A stretch of 64,000 nucleotides of DNA from Plantago ovata (GCA_028274465.1 CM051457.1:111661982-111725981), one strand, 5' to 3'. Shown: positions 14,610-25,636, counted from the first letter of the stretch. Numbers and translations: made by a program. The notes: a model not told the origin generated them from the letters alone.

Positions 14610-17133
14610 TTGATTACTAACTGTATTTAAAAAAAAAAAAAAAAAAAAAAACTCCCCCTCATAGGGAGTACATGACAGCAGAAGCAATCGGCTCGACTGG
14701 AAGAGCAATCGCCGAAGTTGTGGGTAGATGTGATTAGCAGCAATCGTATGACAGATTGAGATTCAAACCCAGAATAGTGATGTTGAATCGGAGCTAAACT
14801 TTTGGGCTAATGCTATATGACAATGTTTGTTTGTGGTGCAGAATTGACAATGACTGTCTGTATTACAACGAAGATCGAAGGATATTTCATAATCAGGTTC
14901 AAAACACGCAAGGACAGGGATAAGGTAATGAAGGGAGGGCTTATTCAATTTTGAGTATGACAATGTTCCTTGGGGAATGGAAGCCTAACTTGAGGCTAAA
15001 AGAAGATGTGCTGCGTGTTCTGCCTGTCTGCGTTTCCTCAGCTTCCCTTACACTTGTGGGGGGGAAAGAGTCTTGCTGAGATAACAAGTGCCTTAGGGAA
15101 ACCAATGGTCTCCGAATAATGTAATGCTGGCAAACTGAGGGTATCCTATGCGAGAGTGTTAATTGAGATTGATGTTACGAAAGAGTTGAAGGATGAGTGG
15201 TGTATCACGCGGATAATACTTGAGAGAACATTATTCAACCTGTAGAATATGAATGGCAGCTACCTTACTGCAAATTCTGTCAGCAATTGGGACATGCAAT
15301 GGTAACCGCCTAAAAAAGAAGGTGGATCAAACTGGAAAAGGAAACCATATAGAGAGATTGGCTCCCGTCTCAATGGTATGAATTTAACTTTTGCTGCACT
15401 ACTTGAAACTAGAGTTTATTAAAGTAGATAAAGCTGGAAAAATAAGAGAAAAGTTTGGGGAAAAAAATGGAGTTATGTAGATAACTTTAATGCACACGAT
15501 AACGGAAGGATATGGATAATGTGGGATAGAAGGAAAATTGAGGTGAGAATGGTACAAACTACAGATCAGTTGTGGGCTATTCAATGTTGATGGAAGTCTG
15601 CAGAAGTGGTGCACAGTTGTTTATGCTAAAAACCAGCTGGAAGGTAGAAGAAGATTGTGGGAGGCTTTAACAATGTCTTAACTTGTCAAGACAGAGTTGG
15701 AGGTAATCCAGTGGGCCTACATGAATACCAAGAGCTTGAGCAAATGATGGATGAGGCTGGGTTATTTGAAAGTCAAATAGAAGGTGACTATTTTACATAT
15801 ATGGTTAAACCAGCATGTGAATGGCCTCATATACTCTAGGATAGGCAGAGCAATAAGTAATGCAGACTGGTTCCAAAAATATTTACAACGTACAGATCCA
15901 TGTTCTTCAACCCGGAGTCTCTGATCAGTGATCACTCCTCATTACATATTTACATATGCCTTCCCAGAAACACAATTTAGAAGAAGGATATTCGAATTTC
16001 GGAAGTGTGTGGCTGGGCATGATGACTTTTTGAGTATTAGTGTAAGAAACAGCTGAAATAGAGAAATGGAAGGCAAACTTATGTACATCCCATGGAAAAA
16101 GCTACAAAGCTTGCAGATGGAATTGAAACCATTACAACAACAATTCCTGGTACAAAAATGAAACTAGAGAGTGTAGAGAAAAGTTGAGTAATGGAGCAGA
16201 TGGGGTTCACTGAGCTTTATGTAGGATGGGTATGAAGTGTGTGAAAACAGTATGTTATTGATATTCTACCAATGGAATACCATCTCAGAGTTTGAAGGAG
16301 AAAAGAGGATTGAGGCAGGGGACCCGATATCCCCTCTCCTATTTGTGTTGATTATGGAGTATTTGTACAGGGTACTACAAAGATCGAATGAAAATCCAGA
16401 TTACAACTATCATGCAAAATGCGAAAAGCTGAAAATTATGAACCTGACTTTTGCCGATGATTTACTCCTATTTGTAAGGGGTTATGCAATCAATGAAGTG
16501 TGTTGTTCTCAGTATCTAATTATTGGATGCATATTTTCCCACTTCCCAAACAGGTGATTCAATTTCATCATATAGAGGCAGTGTGTAGGTCTTTTCTGTG
16601 GAGTTGGGGTGAAAATATCACAAGAAAGGCACCGGTTGCTTGGGACAAGGTTCTGTGGACAGGCTGAGTCTATACAGCACTTGTTCTTTGAATGCTCTGC
16701 AACTCGAGCAATATGGAATAAGATACTGAGCTGGCTGAAGGTGAAACATGCAGCATTGTCTTGGGAGAGAGAACTGGATTGCCTTATGCTAAGCACACGA
16801 GGAAAAAGTTGGAAAGCACACATGTTGAAGGCTGCTGCGGCTGAAACCATATATGCATTTGGTTGGCACGCAACCAAAAAGTTTTCTAAAACATAGAATG
16901 AAATGCACAGATTACACAGAACATCATAGACAATATTATCAATAGAGTGTGCACTTAGAAGACATGTTGGAGAATTCATAGCTAGTTGATGAGTTTAGCC
17001 CTTTATGGGATTGTTAAACTCAGTTTTGGTAGTTTAGACTTTAGAGAAGCACCTGGATCCGGTTATGGATCGGTTGTACCTATATTAGTTTTGGATGAAA
17101 TGAAGTATCTCAGGGTTCCAAAAAAAAAGGAAA
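14610..17133 (+). mobile_element. decayed LINE with candidate 11-bp target duplication
   Basis: Plus-strand remnants in element order: endonuclease-like piece at 15657-15839 (GGFNNVLTCQDRVGGNPV), reverse transcriptase at about 16300-16490 (DPISPLLFVLIMEYLYRVLQ, FADDLLLFVRG), and zf-RVT at about 16609-16896 (FCGQAESIQHLFFECSATRAIW). Large internal deletions and many stops make it inactive. The 3' end is an A-rich tail at about 17119-17135. AAGCTGGGCTT occurs at 14599-14609 and again at 17134-17144, a likely target duplication. Its reverse transcriptase resembles that of the LINE at 6.2-8.7 kb, so both may belong to one family. Confidence 0.75.
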
Positions 17134-17330
17134 AAGCTGGGCTTCTGGTAATATTATAACATCTATATTTAACAGCCTGAGAGTTTCCATTGCTGCCAGC
17201 ATTCAACATTACTACTATTACTAACTAAACTTTATAGGCAAAAACACAAGAGCTTGTAAGTAAGCTTTCTTTAAAAATGAGCTAGCAAACATAGACACCG
17301 TGTTAACACGGTGTTGTTAACTTGTTGGTG

Positions 17331-18440
17331 TCAAATCTGAGTAAAAGCCGCACCTTTTCTCCGCTTAATAGTTTGCAAATGACACTCTTCATGGCAGGAG
17401 TCTGTCATGCTAAACTGAGGGTCATCGATTGCAAAGGCTCGTGAAACTGGGATAGGGATCACGTCACTTTTGTGTCTGTGATGATGATGCATTTGCTTCG
17501 ATACAACATTCTTTGCTGCACCTCTGGCTGTGTTAGCTGCCTTATTGGCAGATGCTACTGCTATGTTAACTCTCTCGTCTACCTTTGGCAACTCATGGAC
17601 CTTTCCTGAAGCCTATCACGCTTCCTGATAGTTGAAACAAGAAACCGACTGTTGAAACGATTTTAAGAATTCCAAGGTAACACCATCATGCATTATTAAA
17701 GCTAAGCAATTCTTTGAGTATTTCAACTAGTGGAGGTGAAGATTGGCAATCCTCTGAATTCCATTTACCTAAAACCAGATTCAAGTTTTGGTTCTTCAGA
17801 TAGCATCATCATCTCTAAAGTTTCAAACTCAACTTCCCAACAAGCAACATATGTTAGTTGTCAGTATGTCTTCGGTATCAGTCATCTACCACACCGATCA
17901 AATGGAGTGGCTAATCTATGAAATCATGTTTGTACTTACTGTTCAGATAGTATATTCTAGATAACGTCAGGGGTTAATATATACTACATTCGAGAATGAA
18001 GAAGATTATCCAGACATCATATCATCAGACAAAAAGGTGTTTGAATTGTTTCAGCATAGAGAAGGTCAAATAGTGCAGGGCTCAGGGGCTGCATGCATTA
18101 ACGGTTTAGGTATACCTTAAACACCACTGCATCCCAAAGAAAACCGTAATATCAATATCAAAGATAGTTGGAAAAGCTTACCTGAATAGCATTGAGCACT
18201 TTAGAGTGATTAACAGCAACAGGAGAAACAAGATTAAAGTTGCTTTGAGTGCTAGAAACATCAACAATCCCGTTTTGCCAATGTCCAGACTGAGTTTCCC
18301 CATTTCTGAAAGTATAATACATTCCAGGAACCTGTCTTCTTCCCTTATGCCAAGCACCCTCATAACGGTTGCCATTTGCAAAATAATAGACTCCATGCAT
18401 CTTCTCAGCAAAATATTTTCTGGCATATCTATCTCCATTC
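17331..18440 (-). pseudogene. MORN-repeat protein gene, 3' fragment with two stops
   Basis: Two minus-strand exons remain: 18440-18182 and 17624-17331, joined in phase 0. The first encodes MORN repeats (NGDRYARKYFAEKMHG, YFANGNRYEGAWHKGRRQ, FRNGETQSGHWQNG) and ends in VNHSKVLNAIQ. The second encodes a conserved tail (LPKVDERVNIAVASANKAAN). This matches the C-terminus of plant MORN proteins often annotated as SET7/9-like (At1g77660/At4g17080 group). After the first two codons of the last exon, TGA and TAG (17618-17613) stand in tandem. Upstream MORN exons are absent before the region is interrupted at about 19 kb. Two residues are missing from the first MORN repeat and one is added in the second. 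It is a truncated pseudogene. Confidence 0.8.
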
Positions 18441-18740
18441 CTGTAACAAATAGGAAGTCAGTTAGTCCTTTTCCCAAGCTTACTGTTTTGAATTTCCAGG
18501 CAAAAAGTCAAAAGATGACTTTTGACAACATAGTACTCATTTCTAGAGTTCTCTACCAAACACCAATACTTATAGATACAAAAAAGCCAAACGAGTATTC
18601 AGCTGCAACAGGAGTTCGAAACATTACCATCCATATCAGAGAAGCAATCAGAACCATCAGTGGAATTTACATAATTTCAGTCTTATTCATCATCCACAAA
18701 ATGGCCTTTGACAATGTTAATGTCCAAGGCCGTGCTTAAC

Positions 18741-19030
18741 ACATGTTGGTGACTTATAGAATGATGTAGAATACAAATTTCCTCTGGCAATAGTAGATGC
18801 AGGACAGACATTAATCGAGTATGTAAACTAATATACAGATTACAGATCTTTGAATCTAAGTAATGCATGGCATGGATACGCTTAATGACAGATGACAACA
18901 CGTGGAATGTATCATTTCTTTTCCGGAAATTCCAACAGTACCAGCATGCATGGTATTTCTGCAATGAAGTTGATGCCAGAATGTTGAATTCTGGAGAAAG
19001 CCATAAAGTCTTGAGTATATTTCTGGCTAT
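18741..19030 (-). repeat. inverted partner of 37830-38135
   Basis: The reverse complement of this segment aligns with 37830-38135: it includes AAGACTT...TTCTCC/TCCGG..ATTCAACATTCTGGCATCAACTT, a GAAAAGAAATGA-like run, and TTCTACAT.ATTCTATAAGTCACC at the end. It is noncoding. This is one of several pairs linking the 18-23 kb and 36-41 kb regions. Confidence 0.75.
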
Positions 19031-19268
19031 CAAATAGTAGCCAAACTGCAAATCTCTCAGATACAAGAAATCAATAAGAACTATGATTACAAAAAGAAAA
19101 CAAATCTGCATATTTCTCAACAGCAAGAAACCAACAAGTACTTGTATTCCACCAAGAAAACCAATGCTCACGCATAGAACAAAGACAAAACCAAAGGCAC
19201 ACTTCTGTCACACAAAAGTTCATTGCGGCTAATTTTTATTAGTTCCAGAAAGTTTATATAACTACTAC

Positions 19269-19431
<163 letters not shown>

Positions 19432-19465
19432 CAATAATTATTATAAATCAACGACAATGAAAGGT

Positions 19466-21055
19466 TTACAAAAAATTAGGGGGCAGCCGAGAAACAAGTC
19501 GTGCTCCCACTCCCTTAGCAATAGCAAAACTAACTCTAAAGAAAATAAAATGAGCAGCGCGCGCCCCAGGATCCTGAGCCAAAGCGAAACTCCCGATTCT
19601 AACAAGCAAATCCACAACATCAACATCCAACTCCCCAAGCGTCGAGAAATAGAAAGGAAGGAATCCATACCCCTTAGCCGCACACAAGTCCCGATACTTC
19701 ACAGATTTGCGCCTGGCAGCATCAGCAACCGCATGTCCAGGCACAAAGTCCACCAACCCAGACCGCGTCAAGGGGGAAGACCCAGTCAGATCCACACACA
19801 CATCCCGGCCCCTATCCCAAGCATAAAGGAGCAAGTCTGCAGGACGGAGGGACCTGTCACTCCCATCGCTCAAACCAATATCCACCTCCTTACCAGCAGA
19901 GATGCCAGATCGAAAACAGACATCCAAAAGAGTGTCACGAACAAGGTTATGGCGGTGCTTGATACCCACCATCCCAGCACACGACACCGCATGATCACCA
20001 AACAAATCTCCATCAAAAACTCGAGAGCAAGCAGAGCAAGGCAAGGACACCGGAAACAAAGCAACACCAAGCCGATAACCCAGGACACACCTGTAAGTCC
20101 GCCCGTTCATAGTCTGGCCCAAACCCGAGATAGGAACAACTCGCAACCAATCAGAAGAATGGGCACCTTGCTGAGACGTCCAAAGAGCTACCAGGCGAGA
20201 AGATAAAGAGAAAACAGATTCTGCAGAAGCAGCAACCTTCGTGAAATATATATCTGCCAGTCTCTTCATAAGTTTGAGGGCAGCGATCTCACTGGGGCTG
20301 CTCAAAAGATCAGAACTTGTGGTCTCAGTAAACAAAGACAGTGCACCATCAAAAGCAGGGCCAAGAGAAGTGATACCAGAAGGACACAAGAGCTTAGCCT
20401 GCAAACCAGCAGACTGGAGGCGGGAAGCAATGAAGGCATAATGGCGAACATCCGCAGCAGTATAAACACCAAGCCCCCTAAAAGAAAAGGGTAAAGTAGC
20501 AACCCGCCACTGCCAATCACCAAAACCGGGACCCGACGCCGTAACAATACGCTCCAAGGAGGATCTGAGAGCCCGATCAAAAGAAAATTGGGCCGACTGA
20601 AAGAAACCAGGAGGGCAAGTACGCAAAGCAAAATAGAGCTTTGAAATACCAGTACAAGCACAAAGCAACAACAACTCACATTGCGGATCATTAAGCTTGG
20701 CAACAGAGTCCATGAGCTCGATGGTCTTATTCACCCTCTTCACCACAAGCTCACTACTAAAACCAGGGCACACACTGATCGAGCCACCTAGGACTTTGAC
20801 CCCGCGGAGTGGCCTGGCAATAGAAGGAGGAAAAACACCAGGAACCCTACTCCTCGGATCTTCCACCGGCCAAAAAATCTCAGTTTTGTGAACATTGAGG
20901 TGAAGACCAGAACGCGGTCGGTCCTCCAAGAGCATCTTTAACACCTTGCCCACAACTAAAGTATCTCCGACAATGGTGCCATCATCCAAATACCAAGCCT
21001 GCAAGGACAAGTCAAAAGAATCTCTGATCTTACAAACCAGCGGGTGTAAAACCAA
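19466..21055 (-). CDS. RTE-like non-LTR retrotransposon ORF, C-terminal half of reverse transcriptase
   Basis: 529 codons are open with no internal stop. The frame begins inside the reverse transcriptase domain, just before the catalytic motif (AWYLDDGTIVGD, Y-x-DD type), and runs through the thumb to a C-terminal region containing ADLLLYAWDRG and CVDLTGSSPLTR. There is no endonuclease and no start codon of its own, because the element is 5'-truncated at about 21059. The first in-frame ATG is incidental. The intact frame and an (ATT)n tail at 19269-19431 suggest recent insertion. I infer the RTE clade from the tail type and the lack of a zf-RVT or RNase H domain. It is not able to move on its own. 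Confidence 0.75.
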   Translation of the reverse strand: MVLHPLVCKIRDSFDLSLQAWYLDDGTIVGDTLVVGKVLKMLLEDRPRSGLHLNVHKTEIFWPVEDPRSRVPGVFPPSIARPLRGVKVLGGSISVCPGFSSELVVKRVNKTIELMDSVAKLNDPQCELLLLCACTGISKLYFALRTCPPGFFQSAQFSFDRALRSSLERIVTASGPGFGDWQWRVATLPFSFRGLGVYTAADVRHYAFIASRLQSAGLQAKLLCPSGITSLGPAFDGALSLFTETTSSDLLSSPSEIAALKLMKRLADIYFTKVAASAESVFSLSSRLVALWTSQQGAHSSDWLRVVPISGLGQTMNGRTYRCVLGYRLGVALFPVSLPCSACSRVFDGDLFGDHAVSCAGMVGIKHRHNLVRDTLLDVCFRSGISAGKEVDIGLSDGSDRSLRPADLLLYAWDRGRDVCVDLTGSSPLTRSGLVDFVPGHAVADAARRKSVKYRDLCAAKGYGFLPFYFSTLGELDVDVVDLLVRIGSFALAQDPGARAAHFIFFRVSFAIAKGVGARLVSRLPPNFL

Positions 21056-21076
21056 ATTAGTATTATTATTATTATT

Positions 21077-21104
21077 ACTGTTAGTTGAGGAATTAATAAT
21101 GCTA

Positions 21105-21170
<66 letters not shown>

Positions 21171-21199
21171 TACTGTTAGTTGAGGAATTAATAATGCTA
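21077..21199 (+). repeat. 28-bp direct repeat flanking an (ATT)n run
   Basis: The sequence ACTGTTAGTTGAGGAATTAA...GCTA occurs at 21077-21104 and again at 21172-21199, with (ATT)n between them. A related single copy is at about 27525-27550. The duplication lies at the 5' edge of the RTE-like element and may be part of its target-site rearrangement. Confidence 0.8.
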
Positions 21200-21560
21200 C
21201 AATTTCAGAAAGTTGCGTGTTTTTTCGTTCCCTCGTGTATGTTTCTAAGATGTAGTCTTGGTAGCATCTGGAGTTTATGTAGCAATAACGTGTTTACTTA
21301 AGGTGATGGCATTGTTGGTATACTGGGATTGCGCTAGCACAAGAACTAATGTTGTGAGTCTTGTGACTAGTAGAGATGTAAGGATGAGGATTCTGGTGGT
21401 GTTTCTGTGATATTTGCGTGGTTTGTTTGAAGTGAAATCCATTTTCTAGGTGAGAAGAAATTAACTCTTGTTTAGACTTCAGATACCAGTGAAATCTTGT
21501 TATTATAGATGAATACATGATCTACTATTCTGCAATAAGTCATGATGATCAAGCATATCA
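21172..21560 (+). repeat. duplicated noncoding block, copy 1
   Basis: This matches 27520-27631 plus 28850-29135. In that copy a Mutator-like element and a Stowaway have inserted between GGAGTTTAT and AACGTGTTTACTT. Shared text includes CTGGGATTGCGCTAGCACAA and GGTGGTGTTTCTGTGATATT. Confidence 0.85.
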
Positions 21561-21706
21561 TAGTATCTTGGAGTGCTATGATCGATGGGGAACTATGCAA
21601 TGCATGGCCAATTCGACAATTCTATCTCTTTTCCATAGAATGGTTGAGTCAGATGTAGAACCAAATGATGTTTGTTTCATGAATATTTTATTGTTGAAAA
21701 AGAAAA
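21540..21706 (+). pseudogene. PLS-class PPR gene fragment (middle part)
   Basis: The frame reads SLFHRMVESDVEPNDVCFMN, the second half of a PPR motif, preceded by a corrupted stretch (CYDRWGTMQ). It corresponds to the part of At1g69350-type proteins just before the C-terminal E region. The N- and C-terminal parts of apparently the same gene lie at 35773 and 39960. Confidence 0.6.
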
Positions 21707-21759
21707 ATCTTACTTTAACACAAGACTCAAAGGGAAAAGTCATATTTGGTCCTAAAGGT

Positions 21760-22231
21760 TGAGGGGTGTGGCATATGCAATCCCATGTTTGTTCCTGTCG
21801 GCAAATTTAGTCCCAAAGTTTCATTTATTTGGCAAATTTGGTCCTTTTGCACAATTTTGAACTTTGACTGCTGATGTGGCGACGGAGTCAACTAGTCAAC
21901 GCGGCCACATCACCTGATGATGTCATTATGACGTCATAATTATTAATTTATTTTATTTATTAATAAAAATTTAAAAATAAAACTGAAAAAATCCAAAAAA
22001 GAAGTTGATGATGTCATTATTACGTCATATTTTTTATTTTATTTTTTAAATCCAAAAAAATATTAAGGGAAATAAATGAAAAGGCGAGATCATCACATAG
22101 TAAAATTAAGACAATTTAATAAACAAGCAATAGGGGCGGCGAAACCTAATTTTTTTTACAAATATACATATAGTAATACTAAAATTTAAAATTTTGGGGG
22201 TGGCTGTCGCCACCTCCTGTCTCCGACCCTG
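21760..22231. other. TE-like noncoding sequence
   Basis: Contains text such as ATTTGGTCCTAAAGG...TTTAGTCCCAAAGTTT, typical of the ends of plant DNA transposons, and a 100-bp stretch (22132-22231) with hAT-like ends AGGGGCGGCGA and CCGACCCTG. No complete element or target duplication could be established. Confidence 0.4.
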
Positions 22232-22800
22232 GTTACATTTTTCCATCAAACTATCTCATCCTCGTAAACTAAACTGTGACCTGTGAGATATGTGTGTGAA
22301 CTTAGTTAGTGAACTTATTTCAGGTTATGCGTGTGATATAGCCTATCAGGAACTCTTAATTCATGAAGTAGGTTTCCTTCTTAGGAGAATGAAAGGATGC
22401 TCAGATCTCATTTACTACTTGCTTATCTTCCCGTTTTGCATTATCCTAGTTTGTTGTATGAGGATTTGTCTCTCCGGTTTGCTTTGGATCTCAGTTTATG
22501 CTTTAGTTCGGATTTAAGGTTGCCTTCCAAAGACTACTGGCTTATTGGTTCCCAAATTTTGGTAGCTAGGTTGTATTATATGACTGCTTATGTGGTGGTC
22601 TAAGTTTTATCTCAATTGGCAATTATAGCTCACCTATTTTGTGTCTATCTCGGTTTGAAGTTTTAAACTAATGCAGTGTTGTGTACCTTCGATTGCGTAC
22701 TAGGTTGATTTCATCAAGGTTTCTGTCTTTAGAACACCGGTTATCTGATTAGTTCACTGCCCAGTTCCATTTTCCCATTGAATTATCTGTTCTTCGTAAA
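22232..22800 (+). repeat. four-copy block, copy 1
   Basis: This block begins TTACATTTTTCCATCAAACT and includes GATATAGCCTATCAGGAACT. It recurs at 36720-37130, 37213-37790 and 40830-41200. Open frames within it are not conserved as protein; for example the copies differ by frame-changing indels. It is noncoding. Confidence 0.85.
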
Positions 22801-22960
22801 CTGTAACCTGGAGTTGTTAATGCTCTTGCCTTCTATGAAAATAACAGTTGAGGGGCACAAAAAGTTAATTGTAAAACCATGATCATATATTAACCAGAAG
22901 GCCAAAAAGCCCAAATTCTGACAACTAATGATGAAAAGGGAAATCATCACACCCTTGCAC

Positions 22961-23345
22961 TCAACAACAACCTTGGTCTCCATGAACCGAACTATTAGTA
23001 CTAAGTCTAAAGGAAAGCTTAGAGGCAGGTTGTAATTCTCCATTATCATTAATTAGATTTCTTTGTTTCCGCAACTGTTCGAGTAAATCGTGCAATATGG
23101 AAAAGAACCATTGACCAGTGTTAGCCTGGTTCCATGAGCAATGAAGACCCCAGCCCCCAGGACAGTTCTTACAAGAGAGTCTCTTACTCACATATTCAAT
23201 TTCCATAGATATTCATACTGAACATGGCAGGATATACACACAGTCCAAAACGCATCTAATCTGACTTGAGTAGGCAGAAACTTGGGATAGTTCTGGTAAC
23301 CGGCATACTCTCCGTTTCTTACTATCAGATCAAAGCGACCATGCT
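22961..23345 (-). pseudogene. DnaJ/DUF3444-type protein gene fragment
   Basis: On the minus strand one frame reads FWTVCISCHVQYEYLWKLN, then, after a frameshift, SKRLSCKNCPG and WNQANTGQWFF. The two CxxC pairs with QYEYL between them are the zinc-binding segment that follows the J domain in plant DnaJ proteins with DUF3444. Upstream in the same frame is YPKFLPTQVRLDA. The J domain and most of DUF3444 are absent, and a TGA follows the first half, so it is a relic. Confidence 0.65.
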
Positions 23346-24330
23346 ACAGAGATGAGCCAAAATGCCTCATCAGCTCCAATAGTTTTTTTAGTCTGCGTGG
23401 AGAAGCACTGCCAACTTCTATAAAAAAAAAATGATTTCTCTGTAGAAGGATATCCAACCTAGAATTGAATATCTGTCAAGTTCATCAACAATTTTTGCCT
23501 CCCATACAATATAGACTGCAAATGTGACCACCGTTTAAGAAATAACTTCCATTTCACAGCCTCTGAGCTTCTAATGCTCAACTATTTGCACCTTCATAGA
23601 CTTTGTCTATAAAGTACTTCTCAGCAAGTGTTTTGTATCGGAGTGTTTTGAACAGACCACTGTGTAAACTTAGCACCAGTATGCCCAGAACAACTATGCA
23701 GCCCCATAGCAGAAATCATGTCTTGTGTCAATTCATCTCCATTTTCGTATTTCTCGTATGTAGGCTAGCTATGAATGATGTAGCTAACCAAAAGGAGATT
23801 TTAAAAGTTGGATCAAAATTGGATGTTCTGGAGGCTAGCTAATCAAAAGTTGTTCAGGTTATGTGTGTGTGTTCATATTCAGATAGCCTTACCTGATCTG
23901 TCATGCTGAATTTAGATAGAACCTTTTCACATGTTATTCCTCTTCTTAAGGTTATCCCTAGATGGCAATCGATCCAAAAGAAGCTTAATTCCAAACAAAC
24001 GCATCCACACGAAACTCATAGTGAGACTTAGACTTACCAAAAGGCGAAAGCTCACTTCATATCTAGAATATCTAGAAGTATACCCTAACCCTGACAATCA
24101 TAATTGATTAGTACGATTTTCTTATATCAATACCAAACACTATATCTATATATGTATATATAAAAAAAAATAAAAAAAATAAAAAAAAATGATAAAATAT
24201 GTGAGACGGTATCAAAACAAAATCACATTACAATTTAGATCAAGAAAGTAGAAACTATATTTAGGTAGAGACACCACATTATGAAATTAAACAGCCATTG
24301 ACTAGCTACCATATGTTGTTTTCCTTCGGG
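23346..24330. other. intergenic, no gene seen
   Basis: Open frames here are short and without recognisable domains. An A-rich low-complexity patch lies at 24160-24200. Confidence 0.4.
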
Positions 24331-24884
24331 CCACAATTAATCATCTGGAAACGGTGAGACTAAACTTGGAACATAGACACCCGGTTGCCTGATGAAAGTT
24401 TTTGTATTTGATCGCCTAAAAGCGTTGCTTCGTGGATCGTAAATTGTGAAATCAGGACTACTGGGTTGCCAAATCAAAATTTCACCCTATCAAAAGGAAC
24501 AGTGACTAATTTACTCCAGCAACACTGATTTTTAGGCCCATGCTCCTCCTTCAGAACCCACACATCCGTTCTACTTCTACCCTCCTCAAACCAAACCAGG
24601 CAAAGGCTTTCACCAAGCACTTCCAAGTATGGTCTCTTTAAAGGCCACTTCACCAAGCAACCTGGTGGCGGCGCTACAATCCCGTGCGCCTCACCCTCTA
24701 AATCATAATAAACAATGTCCTCCTTCCTCGTACCACGGAAATAACGGCGGCAGTATAGCTTCTTATTTGCAAACTTGATTGATGTGTGATATCTGTCCTT
24801 ACGCCAGGATTCATCTATTATTCTCCAAGAATTGCGTCTTAAACTGTATAACTTCAGAATATTCTTGTCATCACCATCGATCAT
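24330..24884 (-). pseudogene. F-box protein gene, C-terminal half, inverted and frameshifted
   Basis: The minus strand encodes an F-box-associated domain segment: ILKLYSLRRNSWRIIDESW, then KKLYCRRYFRG, YLEVLGESLCLVWFEEGR and DVWVLKEE, ending at PFDRVKF with a stop. A one-base shift continues the family pattern (ILIWQPSSPDFTIYDPRS). It complements the N-terminal half on the plus strand at 24890-25340: together they would make one FBA-type F-box protein. The halves now lie head-to-head, so an inversion has split the gene. Confidence 0.7.
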
Positions 24885-24889
24885 CTTCC

Positions 24890-25340
24890 AAATATTCTAG
24901 ATTGTTCTACAAACAATCCATATTACGTCCATCACAAGTTGTTTCTAGCAGTCTATTTCGGACAGGACTACAGCCAGGTTCGAAGCTTTTTCGACTATCC
25001 TCTGAATGACTTTTTAGATGATAAATGTGTCGTATCTCCAGCTGCCACGGATGATCATAAACTTACACTCAACTTTGTTGATAAAAATTGTCTAAACCAA
25101 ACCAAATATGATCTTTTAGGTTGTTGCAATGGATTGTGTTTAATATCGCACGGTGAAAAAAAACGACGATTGTTCTTGTGGAACCCATCCACCAGAGTGT
25201 CCAGAGAATGGCCTTCTTACGCTGATGGCCGTAATGTGAAGGTAGATAATAGTAATTTTGTGGCGGCACTTGGTTTTCACGGCGGTGATTACAAGGTGTT
25301 CCTGGCTTATACTATGATCGAAAACGGAATACATGCCATT
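24890..25340 (+). pseudogene. F-box protein gene, N-terminal/central half
   Basis: The frame contains the hallmark of plant F-box-associated domains, YDLLGCCNGLCLI, followed by LFLWNPSTRVSREWP and LGFHGGDYKVFLAY. The N-terminal F-box itself is only partly visible upstream. After FLAYTMIENG the frame runs without a break into copia integrase sequence, so the gene is cut there. Proteins of this class are substrate receptors of SCF ubiquitin ligases; this copy cannot be functional. Confidence 0.75.
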
Positions 25341-25344
25341 AGGC

Positions 25345-25636
25345 ACACAAAATTGGCGAAATGCAGTATTATCATTCGCACCCTACTCATCCATGCTTCC
25401 TTACCACCTTCGTTTTGGCATCACGCCTTACATATGGCCACATATCTCCTCAACATTTTACCTAGCAAACTACTCTCCTATAAATCTCCCGTCCAAGCTC
25501 TCTATAATCGCCTTCCCGTCTATACTCATCTTCGCACCTTTGGTTGCTTATGTTACCCTCTTTTCCCCTCCACCACTATTCGCAAACTTCAACCCCGCTC
25601 CACTCCTTGCAGCCTCCCGTTTCGACTGCGGGGGAG
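25345..25636 (+). pseudogene. Ty1/copia integrase fragment
   Basis: Directly after the F-box half, the frame reads HASLPPSFWHHALHMATYLL, SYKSPVQALYNRLPVYTHLR and FGCLCYPLFPSTT, the C-terminal part of copia integrase. It then jumps to GGGGGAG (polypurine tract) and the LTR at 25637. Reverse transcriptase and RNase H are missing, so the element has a large internal deletion. Confidence 0.85.

Noticed and set aside
14375-14620. 81-codon open frame after eL43
   Set aside because: No recognisable domain, no splice or promoter support, and it runs into the LINE target duplication.
18206-18739. 177-codon plus-strand open frame
   Set aside because: Antisense of the MORN exon and its upstream intron; no domain, and the minus strand carries the MORN motifs.
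19457-20206. 249-codon open frame on the plus strand
   Set aside because: It is the antisense shadow of the RTE-like ORF, whose YLDDG motif and family pattern are on the minus strand.
22132-22231. 100-bp candidate hAT MITE with ends AGGGGCGGCG and CCGACCCTG
   Set aside because: The ends match poorly and no target duplication is present, so I list it only as TE-like sequence.
22290-22517. Hydrophobic, membrane-like open frame repeated at 37264 and 40962
   Set aside because: The frame is not conserved among the four block copies; differences include frame-changing indels, so it is not a protein gene.
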